This document shows positions 1 through 11,556 of a stretch of DNA of 64,000 nucleotides, in pieces. The stretch's first letter is position 1, and the number at the start of each line of letters is the position of its first letter. The translations under genes were made by a program, and so were the position numbers. The notes beneath the pieces are model-generated. The model did no database searches. It was not told the origin of the DNA and was given only the letters and a program-made list of their open reading frames with translations. Origin of the DNA: Geotrypetes seraphini (lineage: Eukaryota > Chordata > Amphibia > Gymnophiona > Dermophiidae); the NCBI RefSeq assembly GCF_902459505.1, contig NC_047087.1, positions 256,630,603 through 256,694,602 of the forward strand, read 5' to 3'.

Positions 1-129
1 TATGGGGAGGAAAGCAGAGGAGAGGTGCTGGACTAATGGGGAGAGAAGGAGAGAGAAATGCAAGCCCACAAGGGGAAGCGTACAAGAGGGACAGATACTG
101 ATCCAAAGACGGTGGGCGGGGTGCAGGAT
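1..129. repeat. Purine-rich repeat fragment
   Basis: G/A-rich sequence resembling the purine-rich interior of the hAT-type elements further along (about 16400-17000 and 17880-18700). It shares phrases such as GCAGAGGAGAGGTG with 18484-18500. No gene is seen. Confidence 0.4.
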
Positions 130-567
130 GGCAGGAGCAATGAAACGAACAGGATCCGTTTCTTGGTCCCGAAACTGCCCTGCAAAACACTCTGTCATCT
201 GGAGGCAATTCCCCTTAGAAAGAAAGATAGGTAGCCAGTATTCTAAAGAGATTTTGCCTGATTTATTATGAGTGTGCATTCATTTATATATCTGTTACAT
301 GGGTCAGTGGTAACCATCACAGGAAAAGGGGGATGGACAAGAGAGGGGAGGGGGTGCGTGAGCAGGATATGTACATGGCAGGGGGTTTGAGCATGTATTG
401 TCTTAAAGACGAAACTTCATTAACATGATTAAATGACCTCTTCCCAAACCATCGAGAGAGTAAACACAAACATTCTGCATCTGATTACCTCCAGCACAGG
501 CAGGAACAAAAGACATCCTTTTAGACAGAGACAGAAAACTTATCCATTAAAATGTGTCCTTTCAATC
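130..567 (-). repeat. LTR-like end of the ERV fossil
   Basis: This lies just beyond the envelope end on the minus strand. It begins TG after a short purine tract and carries a TATA-like motif (complement of 283-288) and an AATAAA (complement of 262-267). Its outer end is uncertain because no second LTR is in the window for comparison. Confidence 0.45.
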
Positions 568-591
568 CCCTCTTACGTCATGAAAATGACG

Positions 592-1053
592 TCATAAATG
601 CACAGCATGAGCGTGGAGGGAGAGATATTCTAGATATGTCTCTTGAGGAGGAGTTTTAGGGGCTGTAATATGAGTCAAACAGCGCAGGAACAGTCTAAAA
701 ATTACATAAGCAACAAGAGTGCAGATAATAATAAAGATTATAACAATAAGAAGGTCTTTCACCCACCCCTGCATCCAAATAAAATACAGATCCCAAGGAT
801 TAGATAAACCAGAATTACGTTTAAGTTCAGCAGAGAGGTCTTCTAATTTTTTAATGGCCATAGTAACCTTACCCGTGGGACCTGCATTGTCAGGAATAAA
901 GGTGCAACAGGATAAAGTACTGGGGAGAATTTTACAGACACCCAACAAAGCGTTGCTGATTATAATAAATGTAATTAATCCAATCAACATTCTTATTGAT
1001 AGTAATAAGGGACTCAAACCTAGCCTTAACCTGGTCTCAGGCCTTGAATTCAT
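592..1053 (-). pseudogene. ERV envelope transmembrane-type remnant
   Basis: The frame predicts a membrane-anchor segment near its C-terminal third (rich in I, V, L and F) after a W-containing stretch, then a short tail. This is the layout of a retroviral TM subunit end. The position next to the LTR-like end supports this. It is a fossil and only part of an envelope gene. Confidence 0.5.
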
Positions 1054-1826
1054 CTGGGACCCCTCTTGGGACCCCTATCTCATAGCTAAAGCGCACTGGC
1101 CTATCTACTGGCTGAGTAGTTTAACACGGAGCCGGAGATCTCCACAGAGCCAGTAAATATCACCTAAAGCAAAATCTAATGCGGCAACAGTGAAGCATAC
1201 CTATAATTTCCAAAAAAGAATACTAGGCTGTAGTTAAATTTCCAGTATGCCTCGAACAATAGTTTCTGATTAATACATTAACACATTTTAGCTAATCATG
1301 ATTTAATCAGGACTACTTGAAACCGTCTTCCTGCCCTCAGGGTCTATCTGCATCCCCATGCCAGAGTCAGACTGATACAATTTCCCATAGGCCCTCGGTG
1401 ACACCAGCTATGCCAACTGAAAATGCTGAACGCCTGCAACGGCTATGCTGACATCTTCCATATTCTTTGAAATGAAAGAAAACTTGTGGTACCCTTAGCC
1501 AGCTTGCCTCGCTTATGCCTTGCCAATCTCTAACAGTATATCATAGCTGTCCTCCAAGCTATGAAGACGAACAGTTCCCATTATGAGTTCAAACCTCTGT
1601 CTTAGGTTGCATAGGTCGTATCTATATCTTACCCGTCGTTGAGCGAATGAACGGTGCATAAGAGGTGCAGGAAACTTTCTCAGGAGGCCCAGGCAAAAAG
1701 GTACAAGGATGTCATAAGAGAGTATGTAAGTATGGGATATGGGATAATATTATCTCTGACCCTGGTAATGGTAATGCAATAGGCCATGCCAAATTAAAAC
1801 CAAATTAGAACCAAATTAGCAAGTTG

Positions 1827-2273
1827 TCAGAGAAGATACTGGAAATTCATGTATAACTGCCTTAAAACTAGAAGGAACTTTGTGAGAAAAGAAATGTACA
1901 CGTGTTTCACTCTACAGCAAAGGAGAATCATAACAATACATAGCAAAATTTGTAGAATAGTTAAGATAGGATGAATTAAAACATTAAATACATGGTTTGC
2001 AGTGGGCGAATACCCAAAGAAAAGTTCCCAAACTGAGACATGAGCGTCTCGTAGCAAATTTTCTATAGTTTGTGCAATCTGTCCATTTTCAAAAGTGATA
2101 GTATGATTCACTTCTTTGGAGGTTTTCTTAAGTTGTTCAATGTAAGTATGGAGTTCAGTAAAGTTCAGCAGCTTTTGGAATGTCTCATTCCCCATTCCAA
2201 GAGGTAGTACAGCATATGAAATAAAGTCTGAAATGTCCATAGAATAGGTTAAATAGGAGGAATTGTACAGCAA
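1827..2273 (-). pseudogene. ERV envelope-like remnant, second membrane-anchor segment
   Basis: A second minus-strand frame with a long hydrophobic segment close to its C-terminus. Two such segments in one element suggest either a rearranged envelope or two overlapping retroviral insertions. I cannot decide between these from the sequence alone. Confidence 0.4.
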
Positions 2274-2622
2274 AGCGTTCTTAGGAAGGTGGCTATTTCC
2301 GATGAACAGGAAACATTGTGTACAGCATGTGTGGAAAAGTCTTTGCAGTCAGGGTGCAGGAAGATGAATTAGTCCAGCAGGAACCGGCAGTCTCTTTAAA
2401 CTGGTGAGATGGGATGAAATGATGTTTGCACAGGATCTGATGTTTGCACAGGATCTTTCAGTCACTGCAAATTAGTGGTATTCACCCTTGAGATGGAATG
2501 ATGTTTGTGCATACAGGGAGGGATTTGAAAAGAGTCCCGATATCATTCAGCAGCTGTACTTCAGTGTGATCCAAATAAGAGATAGAAAATGGAGGAGAAA
2601 CCATGTTGCCTGTACTGAATGT

Positions 2623-2649
2623 AGAGAGAGAGAGAGAGAGAGAGAGAGA
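2623..2649. repeat. (AG)n microsatellite
   Basis: About 13 AG dinucleotides. The motif TTGCCTGTACTGAATGT occurs on both sides, so the tract sits between short direct repeats. Confidence 0.95.
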
Positions 2650-3428
2650 CTAGGTTGCCTGTACTGAATGTGGCAACATGTGACAATATTAATACATTTA
2701 CTTGTTATAGTTATGGCAAAAGAGAGACAATATTCAAGTACTTAAGGTTCTTAATCAGACATTCCAAAAAGATATGATTTTGTGTGCTGCATATAACTAT
2801 TATGGCAATTCAGAGAGACCATAATTCTGTACTGAATATATTAAAAAAATTATGTCAGAAATGTGTACTGAATGGTTCATATCAAGTGAGCACCATAGAA
2901 TATAGATATAGAATAAAACCTTTTCTTAAAATATAACCCCTAACTAAGCTACATTTAGCATATGCAAATTATAGGGAAAAAGAACATTGCGCATTTGGGC
3001 TAGTAAAAAGTGGGAAAAGAGCTAGCTCTAGAAATGGCCAATATTATGTATCCTGGGGTACCCCTCAAACCAAAACAAGTAGACAAAACACAGACCACAT
3101 GGCACAGACAAAACACAAAACACATAGCTCTAGGCTTCAAACTATTCTTCCATCGGTCAAGTGTTCAGAGCTGAACTTATCTCTGGAAATAAACACATTG
3201 TTATAGAAAAACAAAACAGAGATGAACACATGAGTAAAGTATATGGACAAATAATGCATAGCATAACCATCTCATATTTAGAAAAGCTAATGTCTCTTTG
3301 GATCGTCTTTATCTCTGCAGTGACAAAGAGGATCCCTGGAAAACACCAGAAATATCCTAGTGCCAAAAACTGGGATGGGCATGCATATATCTGAACCGCT
3401 GCTAAGAAAAAGAAAAGAAAAACACATT

Positions 3429-3866
3429 TTAATTTTGCAACATCCTAATTTCAGCTAAAACAATAGGAAGGAATTTTTTTCCATTCACAAATGTGCCAGC
3501 TGTGGCTTTCCAGATTTTATCTTTAATAGTCCTATTCATGCGTTCGACAATACCGGAACTCTGTGGGTGATATGGGAGATGAAATTTCCACTCAATGCGG
3601 AATGCGATAGCTAAATCTTTGCATACTCTGGCAGTGAAAGCAGGACCATTATCTGAGTTGATGTGTGTGGGACATCCCCACCTAGGGATGATTTCGCGAA
3701 GTAAAATGTTCACCATAGTCTGAGCAGTTTCATTTGTAGTGGGAAAAAACTTCAGGTTATCGGGAGAACATGTCAACAATAACAAGGGCAGCTGGTATAC
3801 AGGGTTTCCCCTCTTTGCACCAAAGTCCGTCCGAAGGGCGGCTTTGGGCACCGGCCAGATGGGCAT
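3429..3866 (-). pseudogene. ERV integrase core remnant
   Basis: The predicted protein contains the retroviral integrase core signatures SDNGPAF and YHPQSSGIVERMNRT, preceded by an ETAQT...LLREIIPR stretch. This matches the gamma/epsilon-retrovirus type. It is a fossil fragment of pol, and its neighbours on the minus strand are the envelope-like frames downstream. Confidence 0.8.
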
Positions 3867-4067
3867 TGATTAAGCCAGTGACCAGGGTCTCCGCAATTAA
3901 AACATCCAGTACTTCTAGATGGATTATTACCATCTCAATCGGAGACAGGGGCCCGCCCGCTACGAAACCTGTGACCCCCTCTTCCGCGAGGAGCGGACAG
4001 GCGCGGTCCCCAGGTAGCTGGCCCTGATAAAGCAGGATTTCCCGAGGCTTAGAGATCTCAAAGCGTA

Positions 4068-4148
4068 GGAGAGTGTTGCGTAGTGGTTAGCGCTACAGCC
4101 TAAGGAACCTGAGGCTTGGGGGTTCAAACCCCGCACTGCTCCTTTTTT
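4068..4148 (+). repeat. tRNA-derived SINE
   Basis: It has an A-box-like TAGTGGTTAGCG at 4081 and a B-box GGTTCAAACC at 4121-4130, spaced as in a tRNA-type pol III promoter, followed by a T run. Related heads occur at 43676, 49757 and 52849. It is too diverged from a cloverleaf and too repeated to call a working tRNA gene. Confidence 0.65.
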
Positions 4149-4289
4149 CAATCTGAAATTAAGCACGAGAACTAGTGGGCCATTCTGAAATCATTTGTTT
4201 GACCAGAATCTGTAAAGGAGAACGGAGGTTAGAAAGGAAAGTCTGAAGTAGGGAATCCATATTTGCATGGGCACTAAGTCCTGCCTCTT

Positions 4290-4905
4290 GGGTCCAGGTT
4301 TCATTAAACCTCTTCCACACCTATCAAGCTCTGTCTGCAATCCTAATCGAATCACATTGGATTCCTGTTGCTCATCGCATTACCTTTAAAATCCTACTTT
4401 TAGTTTTTAAAACACTGTCTTTGAACGAACCCCAATTCATTAATAACTATTTATTCCCCATAGTATATCACGTTCTTTAAGATCCATTAATCAAAAACTC
4501 TTAACAATTCCATCACTGAAAGTTATCGGAACTCGTCATCATGATATCTTCTCTGTAATGGCCCCACAATTATGGAACACCTTAACTCAGCATTTAAGAG
4601 AAGAAAATGACCTAAACCATTTTAAAAGCAATCTGAAGAGCTTCCTTTTTAAAGACGCCTTTAATTTATTTATTCCCTATTCCTATTGTTTTCACCATTC
4701 ATGTCTTCTTTTGTGCTTTATTAATACAATTGTAGTTCTGCCCTTTTTTCCTTATGTATCTGTTAGTTTGTATGTCAATATGTCAAACTCATGTAATTTA
4801 CTATAAATAAGCTTATGTGTACACCTTGTTTTTTATTTGTAAATCGCTTAGCAAATTAAATTAAGCTATTCAATAAGTTAAAAATAAACTTGAACTTGAA
4901 TCTCA
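4290..4905 (+). mobile_element. L2-clade LINE 3' fragment
   Basis: The translation gives the conserved end of an L2-type ORF2: HWIPVAHRITFKILL, then APQLWNTL and FKSNLKSFLFKDAF. The 3' untranslated end (AAATCGCTTAGC ... AATAAACTTGAACTTGAA) is of the L2 type. Only the last part of ORF2 is left. Confidence 0.75.
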
Positions 4906-5004
4906 CAAGTTTCCATATTTTTTTTGCTCTATCTGTAAAACTGATTCTGGCCCCTGTATTAATTAAAGTTAATTTATCCTGACCCTCTTTAAGACACATT
5001 GGCA

Positions 5005-5420
5005 CCATGCATACTAATATCTTTTCTGTGACGGCCCCTATCGTCTGGAACTCAGCACCAAACTATATAAGAGAAAGTTCATCACTTGATAAATTTAAAA
5101 CTAGCTTGAAGGCCTTTCTTTTTAAAGACGCATTTGAAGTAGAATAGTCCTTTTAAGGACTGTAATGAGACTTTGCTCCTTGCTTTTCTTATTCATTTTA
5201 ATCTTTTCTACAAAGTGCTAGATTATTTATTTATTTATTTAATCTTTTTTTTATTTTTTTTTGTTTCCTCCCTTTTGTTTTGATCCTTCTCTCTTTCTTT
5301 TTCATTATAATTAGTTTTGTTTTTTAAATATATGCCTTTCTGACTGTCTGTTTTAATAATTACACAAATGTATTTCTACCCTTTTTCATTTTGTTTCGGT
5401 AAGTTCCCCAAACACACCTG
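5005..5420 (+). mobile_element. L2-clade LINE 3' fragment, second copy
   Basis: This repeats the last ORF2 motif of the preceding element (APIVWNSAPN ... FKTSLKAFLFKDAFE), with an AT-rich 3' tail. It is a short decayed fragment. Confidence 0.6.
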
Positions 5421-5744
5421 AAACCTACTTACAGGGAGCTCTTATTCGTTCTGTCCACTGAATATACATTAACATTTTATAACATTTCCAATATTCTTTT
5501 ATCATTCTTAAAAACTTATTTCAGACAATTTGTCTATGTATCAAACAAGCTGCTGAAAAGTTCTCAGCCGGCCTACAAACAGTGCTGAAAACTAGTCAGC
5601 CTGCTTGTCACTACAACAAAGGAGAAGGAGGACGAGAAGGAGGGGCTGCCCTCCCCCTCTTCCCGCCAAAGACTGCCACAGAATCAGAATCAGATCTCCG
5701 ACTCCAACTCATCCACTTCACCCATACCACACATCCACAACCTG

Positions 5745-6985
5745 GTTCACTCACATTCAATTCATATTAAGCCCTACAGGGTTCACCACTTTCACCTACC
5801 CTATTCAACATTTACATATCCTCTCTAGGACACCCACTGCAAAAACCAAACCTGATCTAGTACATATATGCAGACGACATCTCCATCCTAATCCCAGTGA
5901 ATAGCATAACAAATGAAACCTCAAAATACATTACTCATATAATGACCGAAAAAGAACATTGGACAAGCAACTTCAAACTGAAACTTAACACAGAAAAAAA
6001 CAAAAATCTTCCTTGCAAGCCCAACGGATAAAATTGCCAATTCAACGCTACATATAAAAGACCGATTACCCAATTACCAACACAATAAAAATATTGGGAG
6101 TCACATTGGACACACACACCTCACTATGATTGAACACACGAATATAGTGGCAACAAAATGTTTCACGATGTTATGGAGATTAAAGACCATCAAAAAATAC
6201 TTCGACCCACTATCGTTTAGATTACTAATGCAGTCACTAGTGCTTTCTACCCCGGACTATTGTAATATCGTTTATTTGGGTTTCATTCAGAACTCAGCTG
6301 TCCGCTTGATATATGGATTAAAAAAGAATGACCATGTCATCCCCACCACAAACCACTGCACTGGCTGTCAGTCGAGGCAAGAATATTATTCAAGTTCTCC
6401 TGCATATGTTTCAAACTAGTTTGGGGACCAGCACCTACATATCTACAAACCCATTTCGCACTCCACAACCCAACAAGACAAACCAGAAACAGCTATCTTT
6501 TTTGCATACCCAAGCATAACCAATTGAAAATACAAAACCTTTCTGGACAGAACCTTCATGCTCCAAGCAAATAAACAACAACATTGGCTAGACAGTCACA
6601 TTAATAAAACAGAACTGACCTACAATGCCTTTAGAAAACTCATAAAAACTACCCTATTCGACAGATACATCACCTAAACAGAACCTCACCAAGTACTCTT
6701 TCTTTTCACAATGCTCTCTGAAATCCTAATTCTTGCTGTTTCTGAATCTCTAAACAAACTGTACATTGTAATTTTTCCAGGAAAGCTGCGATTTTTCTTT
6801 ACAGGTCAGCTCCGAAATTCTTAGCAAACATTATATTTTGTAATTTTGATTCCTAATAGTCTCTGTACTCTGTACTCCCTCCACATATTGTAAATCGCTG
6901 AATGTTCAGCTCTCTTAAATGTAAACCATCTAGAAGTCGCAAGATTGTGGCGGTATAGAAGAATAAAGTTATTACCATTATTATT
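5745..6985 (+). mobile_element. L2-clade LINE, RT C-terminal half and 3' end
   Basis: The reverse transcriptase box YADDI is readable near 5870 (IYADDISILIP), followed by LKLNTEKTKIFLA and later LVLSTPDYCNIVYLG. The 3' end has the L2-type signature (GTAAACCATCTAGAAGTC ... CGGTATAGAAGAATAAAG) and a short (ATT)n tail at about 6973. The frame is interrupted several times, so the copy is dead. Confidence 0.8.
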
Positions 6986-7279
6986 ATTATTACTGAAGTG
7001 AACAAAGTCTCATCTGTCTAGGAGGTGGAGAATCCTAAGTGCCTTTATGACCCATTAGAAAAACAATATCACAATGCAGGAATTTTTTCAATAAAAAAAA
7101 CAATATAACAATGCAGAAATTTTCGCTTACCTTACCTTATAAGCGAGGTACATTAATAATATACAATATAATCTTATACTCTATAAAATCTTATCTAAGC
7201 GATAGAAGAGAAAAGCGCATGCAAAGAATGGTACAGATGACAGAATGCGCAGACGTTTCTATAAATCCACAATCCACAA

Positions 7280-7464
7280 TAGAGACTTTCCAAAAGTCTT
7301 CACTTAATTTCATTCTTCCCGAAAGAATGGCAGCTGCTTATTTTCGCGGTGGGAATTTACCGAAAACTCCACATTAATATTTGTCCTTGCCAAAAGGACA
7401 GTAACCGCGGCGGGTTTACCAAAAACCCTACAATTTAGAGACTTTCCAAAAGTCTTCACTTAAT
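7280..7464. repeat. Hairpin cluster between 29-bp direct repeats
   Basis: A 29-bp sequence at 7280-7308 recurs exactly at 7436-7464. Each copy contains the hairpin GACTTTCCAAAAGTC. Between them lie more small stem-loops with the same CCRAAA-type loop (for example GTCCTTGCCAAAAGGAC). I do not recognise the family. Confidence 0.6.
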
Positions 7465-8134
7465 AGTAGGAGAAAGCCTGTACCTGGGGAAGGGGATACA
7501 AGAAGTAAGGAAGAGAGAAAGAAGCAGGATATAGGGAGAGATGCTGGATGAAAGGGTAGTTGAGAAAAGGAGAGATGGTAGATCTGTGGATGGTGGGGTC
7601 CATCGCTGCAGCTGCGGGGGGATGGAAATGAAAAAAAGGAAAGATGCCAGACCTCTGGGGGAGGAAAGGGAAACAGAAGGGGAGGACAGAGATGTAAGAT
7701 GTAAGTTGGATGGTTAGCACGGAGAAAGAAGAAAGAAGGAGAGCCTGATCAGAAGATAACCAGACCAACAAGATTTGAAAAATGACCAGACAATAAAAGG
7801 TAGGAAAAATAATTTTATTTTCTGTTTTGTGATTACAATATGTCAGATTTGAAATGTATATCCTTCCAGAGCTGGTGTTAGACCGCAAACGTGAGCTAGG
7901 ATTTAATAGAGAGAGGAAAAGTATTTTTGTTTGTTTATTTTGTTTACACCAATGGGCCAGCATGGTTAGGAGAAGGCAAAGGGGGTGAAGAGGCTATAAA
8001 ATAAACCCACCAGGATGTTTAAAAAAAACAACCCAATTGGACAGGAAAATCGAATCAATAGGCTGAATCAAATCGATTCAATAGGCTGAATCAAATTGAA
8101 TCAAAATTTTTTTTTCCTGAATCAGGCAGCACTA
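7465..8134 (+). mobile_element. hAT-type element, right-hand part
   Basis: It matches the right part of the complete element at 15755-17337, including the AATTTTATTTTCTGTTTTGTG stretch, and ends in the same terminal repeat (TGAATCAGGCAGCACTA). The left part is missing. The right end abuts the duplicated IFIT 3' flank. Confidence 0.65.
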
Positions 8135-8816
8135 ATATAAATATCAATATAAAATTGTCAACTGAATCTGGATACAGGGCAAAGAACACAAATGCTGAGA
8201 AAGGTAAGCTTAGGTCTTCATTTTAAAATGTCATCTTTGCAAAGATTTTTTGACCTGGGTTATTTTATGTATTTACTCTGTTAAAGAGTGCATTGGAAAG
8301 TTTTGCGTTTTAGTTTTGAATTGGTCTCTCTGCTGTTTCTCTTGTATCTAGCCCGAGTAGCTGCAGGCATAAGTAGTAGCTTTTGTGTTTTGATATTTTG
8401 GTTTCTGTACAGTGTAGGGAATCTTATGAGTGACTTGAATAAATGCCTATTGTATTTTTAATCTTAAAGGGGCCATTTCTGCTTTTAACTTTATACTTAT
8501 TAAGTCTTCAAAAATAACAAATATAAAGGAAAAAAATACATGGCTAACCAGTCATAATAACTACTAATAAACAGCATTGGGGATCCGTAACATACATCAG
8601 TAATATTTAAGAAATCCAAATATTGCTATACAAATTGGAAACATGGAGACAGAGTATTCGAAGGGAATAGAATATAAGGAATTATAAGAAACATTATCTG
8701 CCAATTAAGTGGCCAAAATACCCTAATGTCCTTATACACTCCACTACTATCCCAAAAGAAAACAAATTTTGATGATTACATTCTTATTGCTGGATCAACT
8801 GCTCCAAATGCACATA

Positions 8817-9185
8817 TGAGGGGTGCTGAAAAGTTCTCAGCTTAGCCAAGAAGAGAATGATAGTTCAATCAATGAAACAATGTCAAAACAGAATTTTGTT
8901 TCTGCAAATTTGCACTTAGGGGTCCTTTTACTAAGGTGTGCCAGCCGTTTTAGCACGCACTGAATATTAGCATGCGCTACACACTAACGTGTCCATTATA
9001 GTCTATGGATGCGTTAGTGTTTAGCGCACTCTAATATTTAGTCACGCCATAACGGCTAGCGCACTTTAGTAAAAGGACCCCTTAATGAAATAAGACAATA
9101 CTCTCTCTTCAGCTACAGCGGCAAAATAACGCTCAGAATTTAGGAAGTTGGTTAGTTGGTCTGAGAACTTTTCAGTACTCCCTTG
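8817..9185. mobile_element. mariner-type MITE
   Basis: It has inverted ends of the form GAGGGGTGCTGAAAAGTTCT and the complement of AGAACTTTTCAGTACTCCCTTG, flanked by TA on both sides. It is too short for a transposase. A TTA-type MITE sits inside it. The same nested pair occurs at 41182-41533, as expected if it was present before the segment duplicated. Confidence 0.75.
8919..9081. mobile_element. Palindromic MITE with TTA target site (PIF/Harbinger-like)
   Basis: It starts GGGGTCCTTTTACTAAGG and ends with the complement, flanked by TTA on each side. The whole element folds on itself. A three-base TTA duplication is typical of PIF/Harbinger. It is one of many copies in the window. Confidence 0.75.
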
Positions 9186-9938
9186 TACATTTCCGATGCC
9201 TTGGTTCATCAAAGAATCACGCCTGGCAGCACTTAGTGACACCTAAAGACAACTCCGCCCCCTAAACATGCCTACGTCGGAGTGTGGCATCACTAGGTGC
9301 TATTAAGCACCCAGGTGTTAACTGTCAGTCCCAGAAGGCACCTAGCGTAGGGATTTCTAAAATTGTATTTTTAATCAGCTTTTAATGGCACGATCAATTA
9401 TTGCACTGCTTAAAGCTGATTAAATCAATTTAAGTTAGTCACTGGCAGGCAGGATCTATGTGCCTGCTGGTGCCTAAATTTAGGTGGTTCTTATAAGCCC
9501 TAGCATGATTTTTAAAAATGCTCCTAATATAAGCCCTATCCCAAAATTAATCCTTGTTAAGATCGACCCCGGAAACTCCCCAACTCCATTCCTAACACTA
9601 GTGCTGAAAAAAACCCAGACTCAACAATTCAGCGACCTCCACCCCGGTGAGACCTGACATACCTCCGCTCCAAGGCCTCCTAAAGCAGCAGCAGTGGCAG
9701 CAGCACTCTAAATGGGCTGTTTTGCGGCCTTCCCTGCTGGGGGCCTTCCTCTGCCATCACTGATGACATCATCAGTGATACAAAAATAGAACAAAAATTT
9801 CTTATGCTATTTTATGACCACTGGGAAGTCACTTGTATCATGTGACATTCAATTAAAGTGCTTGTCAATCCAATAGATAATCGATGAATAAATAAATAAC
9901 TGAATCAATATTTAAATAAATAAATAAATAATTAATGG

Positions 9939-10578
9939 TGCCCTATCGGGTTATAAACTAAATGTCGCAAAATTTGAACTCCTACCGCTAAACTGCATTG
10001 ATGCTCAAACTAACTCTTCTACTGAGGGTTTCCTTTGGTCTCCAGCTAAAATTAAATATCTTGGCTTATTCTTTGGACCTTCTCTTGAATCTACTTCACA
10101 ACTTAACTCTGACTTTATTTTCTCTATTATCCAGACGTGTACGAATAGATGGTCTCCCCTCAATCTGTCTTGGTGGGGTAGACTCTCCACCATTCGCATG
10201 ATGATAACCCCTAAAATTAATTACATTCTCAGTATGCTCCTTCTCCTTTTTTTCCACTCTGTTTACTCTCGTAAAGAACGACTCCTCACAAATTTCTTAT
10301 GGCACGGTAAAAAGCCCCGTATTGCATTACATAAATTAAAATGCTCCAGAGATCAAGGAGGCGTTAATTTTTCCAGCTTTCCAGAATACCACCTTGCCTT
10401 TCTGATGTCACATGGATCTCTTTGGCTGAATATCCATTCTCCGCTTAAACTTCCCACTTGGTTGCACTTGGGAACACTCGATTATAGATCCATTCTTCCA
10501 ACAATTCGCTCCCACTATACCTTTTTCTTCCTCTGCCAAGTTAAATCCAATTTTGCTCAGCACTTGGCAAGCACTTAA
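9939..10578 (+). mobile_element. Tx1/L1-type LINE, ORF2 RT fragment
   Basis: The translation shows L1-style RT C-terminal motifs in order: GYKLNVAKFELLPLN, IKYLGLFFG, RWSPLNLSWWGRLSTIRMM, PKINYI and DQGGVNFSSFPEYHLAFL. The frame shifts between 10100 and 10200, so it is a dead fragment. Both ends are truncated. Confidence 0.75.
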
Positions 10579-10742
10579 TCATATTGACTCCATTTCGGAT
10601 AAGAAATGTGCAGACTCAATTTCTGCTCCAATATGGCACAATCCCTGCTGCACAGGGGGATGGGAGGGAGGGGAGGAAAGATGCTGTACATGAGGGGGGG
10701 AGAAAGGAAAGATGATGGGTTCATAGACAACGCCACGAAAGA

Positions 10743-11135
10743 CAAAGGCGCGCGCCGACAACTGAGCGCAAGATGGAGGCGCGCGCCGAAGAAAATTACA
10801 GTTTTTAGGGGCTCTGACGGGGGGTTTTGTTGGGGAACCCCCCCACTTTACTTAATAGACATCGCGCCGGCATTATGGGGGGTTTAGGAGGTTGTAACCC
10901 TCCACATTTTACTGTAAACTTAACTTTTTCCCTAAAAACAGGGAAAAAGTGAAGTTTTTAGTAAAATGTGGGGGGTTACAATCCCCCAAACTCCCCCCAA
11001 CGCGGCACAATGTCTATTAAGTAAAGTGGGGGGGGTTCCCCCCCCCACACCCCCCATCGGAGCCCTAAAAACAGTAATTTTGAGCGGCGCACGCCTCTGC
11101 ACTGTGCTCAATTGTCTGGGCGCGCCTTTCTCCCG
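10743..11135. mobile_element. Foldback DNA element with ~190-bp arms
   Basis: The left arm (about 10743-10931) and right arm (about 10942-11135) are inverted copies around a short centre at 10932-10941. The outer ends are GC-rich (GGCGCGCGCCGACAAC and its relative). The arms have drifted by small indels. No coding capacity is seen. Confidence 0.7.
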
Positions 11136-11414
11136 GCACCAAGATGATGAATTGGGGTGGAGGATATTGAAAAAATAAAACATCCCCCCAAAATAAGCCC
11201 TAATGCATTTTTTGGACCGATAATTAATATAAGACTGGTCTAGCACGCGGGGCAATTCAGCACGCACTATTCTGCGTGTTAATGCCCTAACACACCTTAG
11301 TAAAAGGAGCCCTCTGTCTTATTTTCGGGGTAGTGTTGGTGAAGGAAGGAAATCTGGAGTAGATTTGTTTTGTGGTCAGAAGAATGAAACATAAACATGA
11401 ATGGAATCCAGAGC

Positions 11415-11532
11415 AGTTTCAGTTTCCCAGCCCTAGCTGGCTCTCTCAAGCTAGGGAACTGTTTCACTTTCGAGTTTCTATTCTGATCTTTGCTGAAGTC
11501 TTTTGAGAGTCACATGACCACTGTTTTATAAA
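11415..11532 (+). promoter_or_regulatory. Interferon-responsive promoter of IFIT (ISREs and TATA box)
   Basis: AGTTTCAGTTTCCC at 11415-11428 fits the ISRE consensus (AGTTTCNNTTTCNC). A second site with three TTTC cores at 11462, 11468 and 11475 follows. TATAAA lies at 11527-11532. ISRE pairs close to a TATA box are the known arrangement in vertebrate IFIT promoters, where ISGF3 and IRF factors bind. The distance from the ISREs to the expected start site is about 80-140 bp. The stretch does not resemble any repeat in the window. Confidence 0.8.
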
Positions 11533-11556
11533 TTGTTGCTGTAGATGCAGCTGCTA

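Larger units (their letters stand above)
130..4310 (-). mobile_element. Class I endogenous retrovirus fossil (pol-env-LTR part)
   Basis: On the minus strand the order is integrase (3866-3429), envelope-like reading frames (2273-1827 and 1053-592), then an LTR-like end (567 to about 130). The integrase looks gamma/epsilon-like. The left half of the provirus (gag, protease, most of RT and the 5' LTR) is not recognisable. The element is broken at several places, and the far end meets L2 LINE sequence at about 4310. A tRNA-SINE at 4068-4148 and an AG microsatellite at 2623-2649 lie inside it. The edges are approximate, and the element is old judging from its decay. Confidence 0.7.
8135..9535 (+). 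repeat. Duplicated IFIT 3'-flank unit, copy 0 (no gene attached)
   Basis: The sequence from about 8137 is the same unit that follows IFIT copy 1 (from about 38965, with insertions, to about 41830) and IFIT copy 2 (52141-52555). About 8375-8785 is nearly identical to 40175-40575, with only a handful of differences. No IFIT exon lies upstream here: the preceding bases are a truncated hAT element and L2 sequence. This suggests an IFIT copy that was lost or displaced. Confidence 0.75.

Noticed and set aside
4068-4148. tRNA gene
   Set aside because: The A and B boxes are present, but the arms do not fold into a clean cloverleaf, and similar heads recur with a SINE body.
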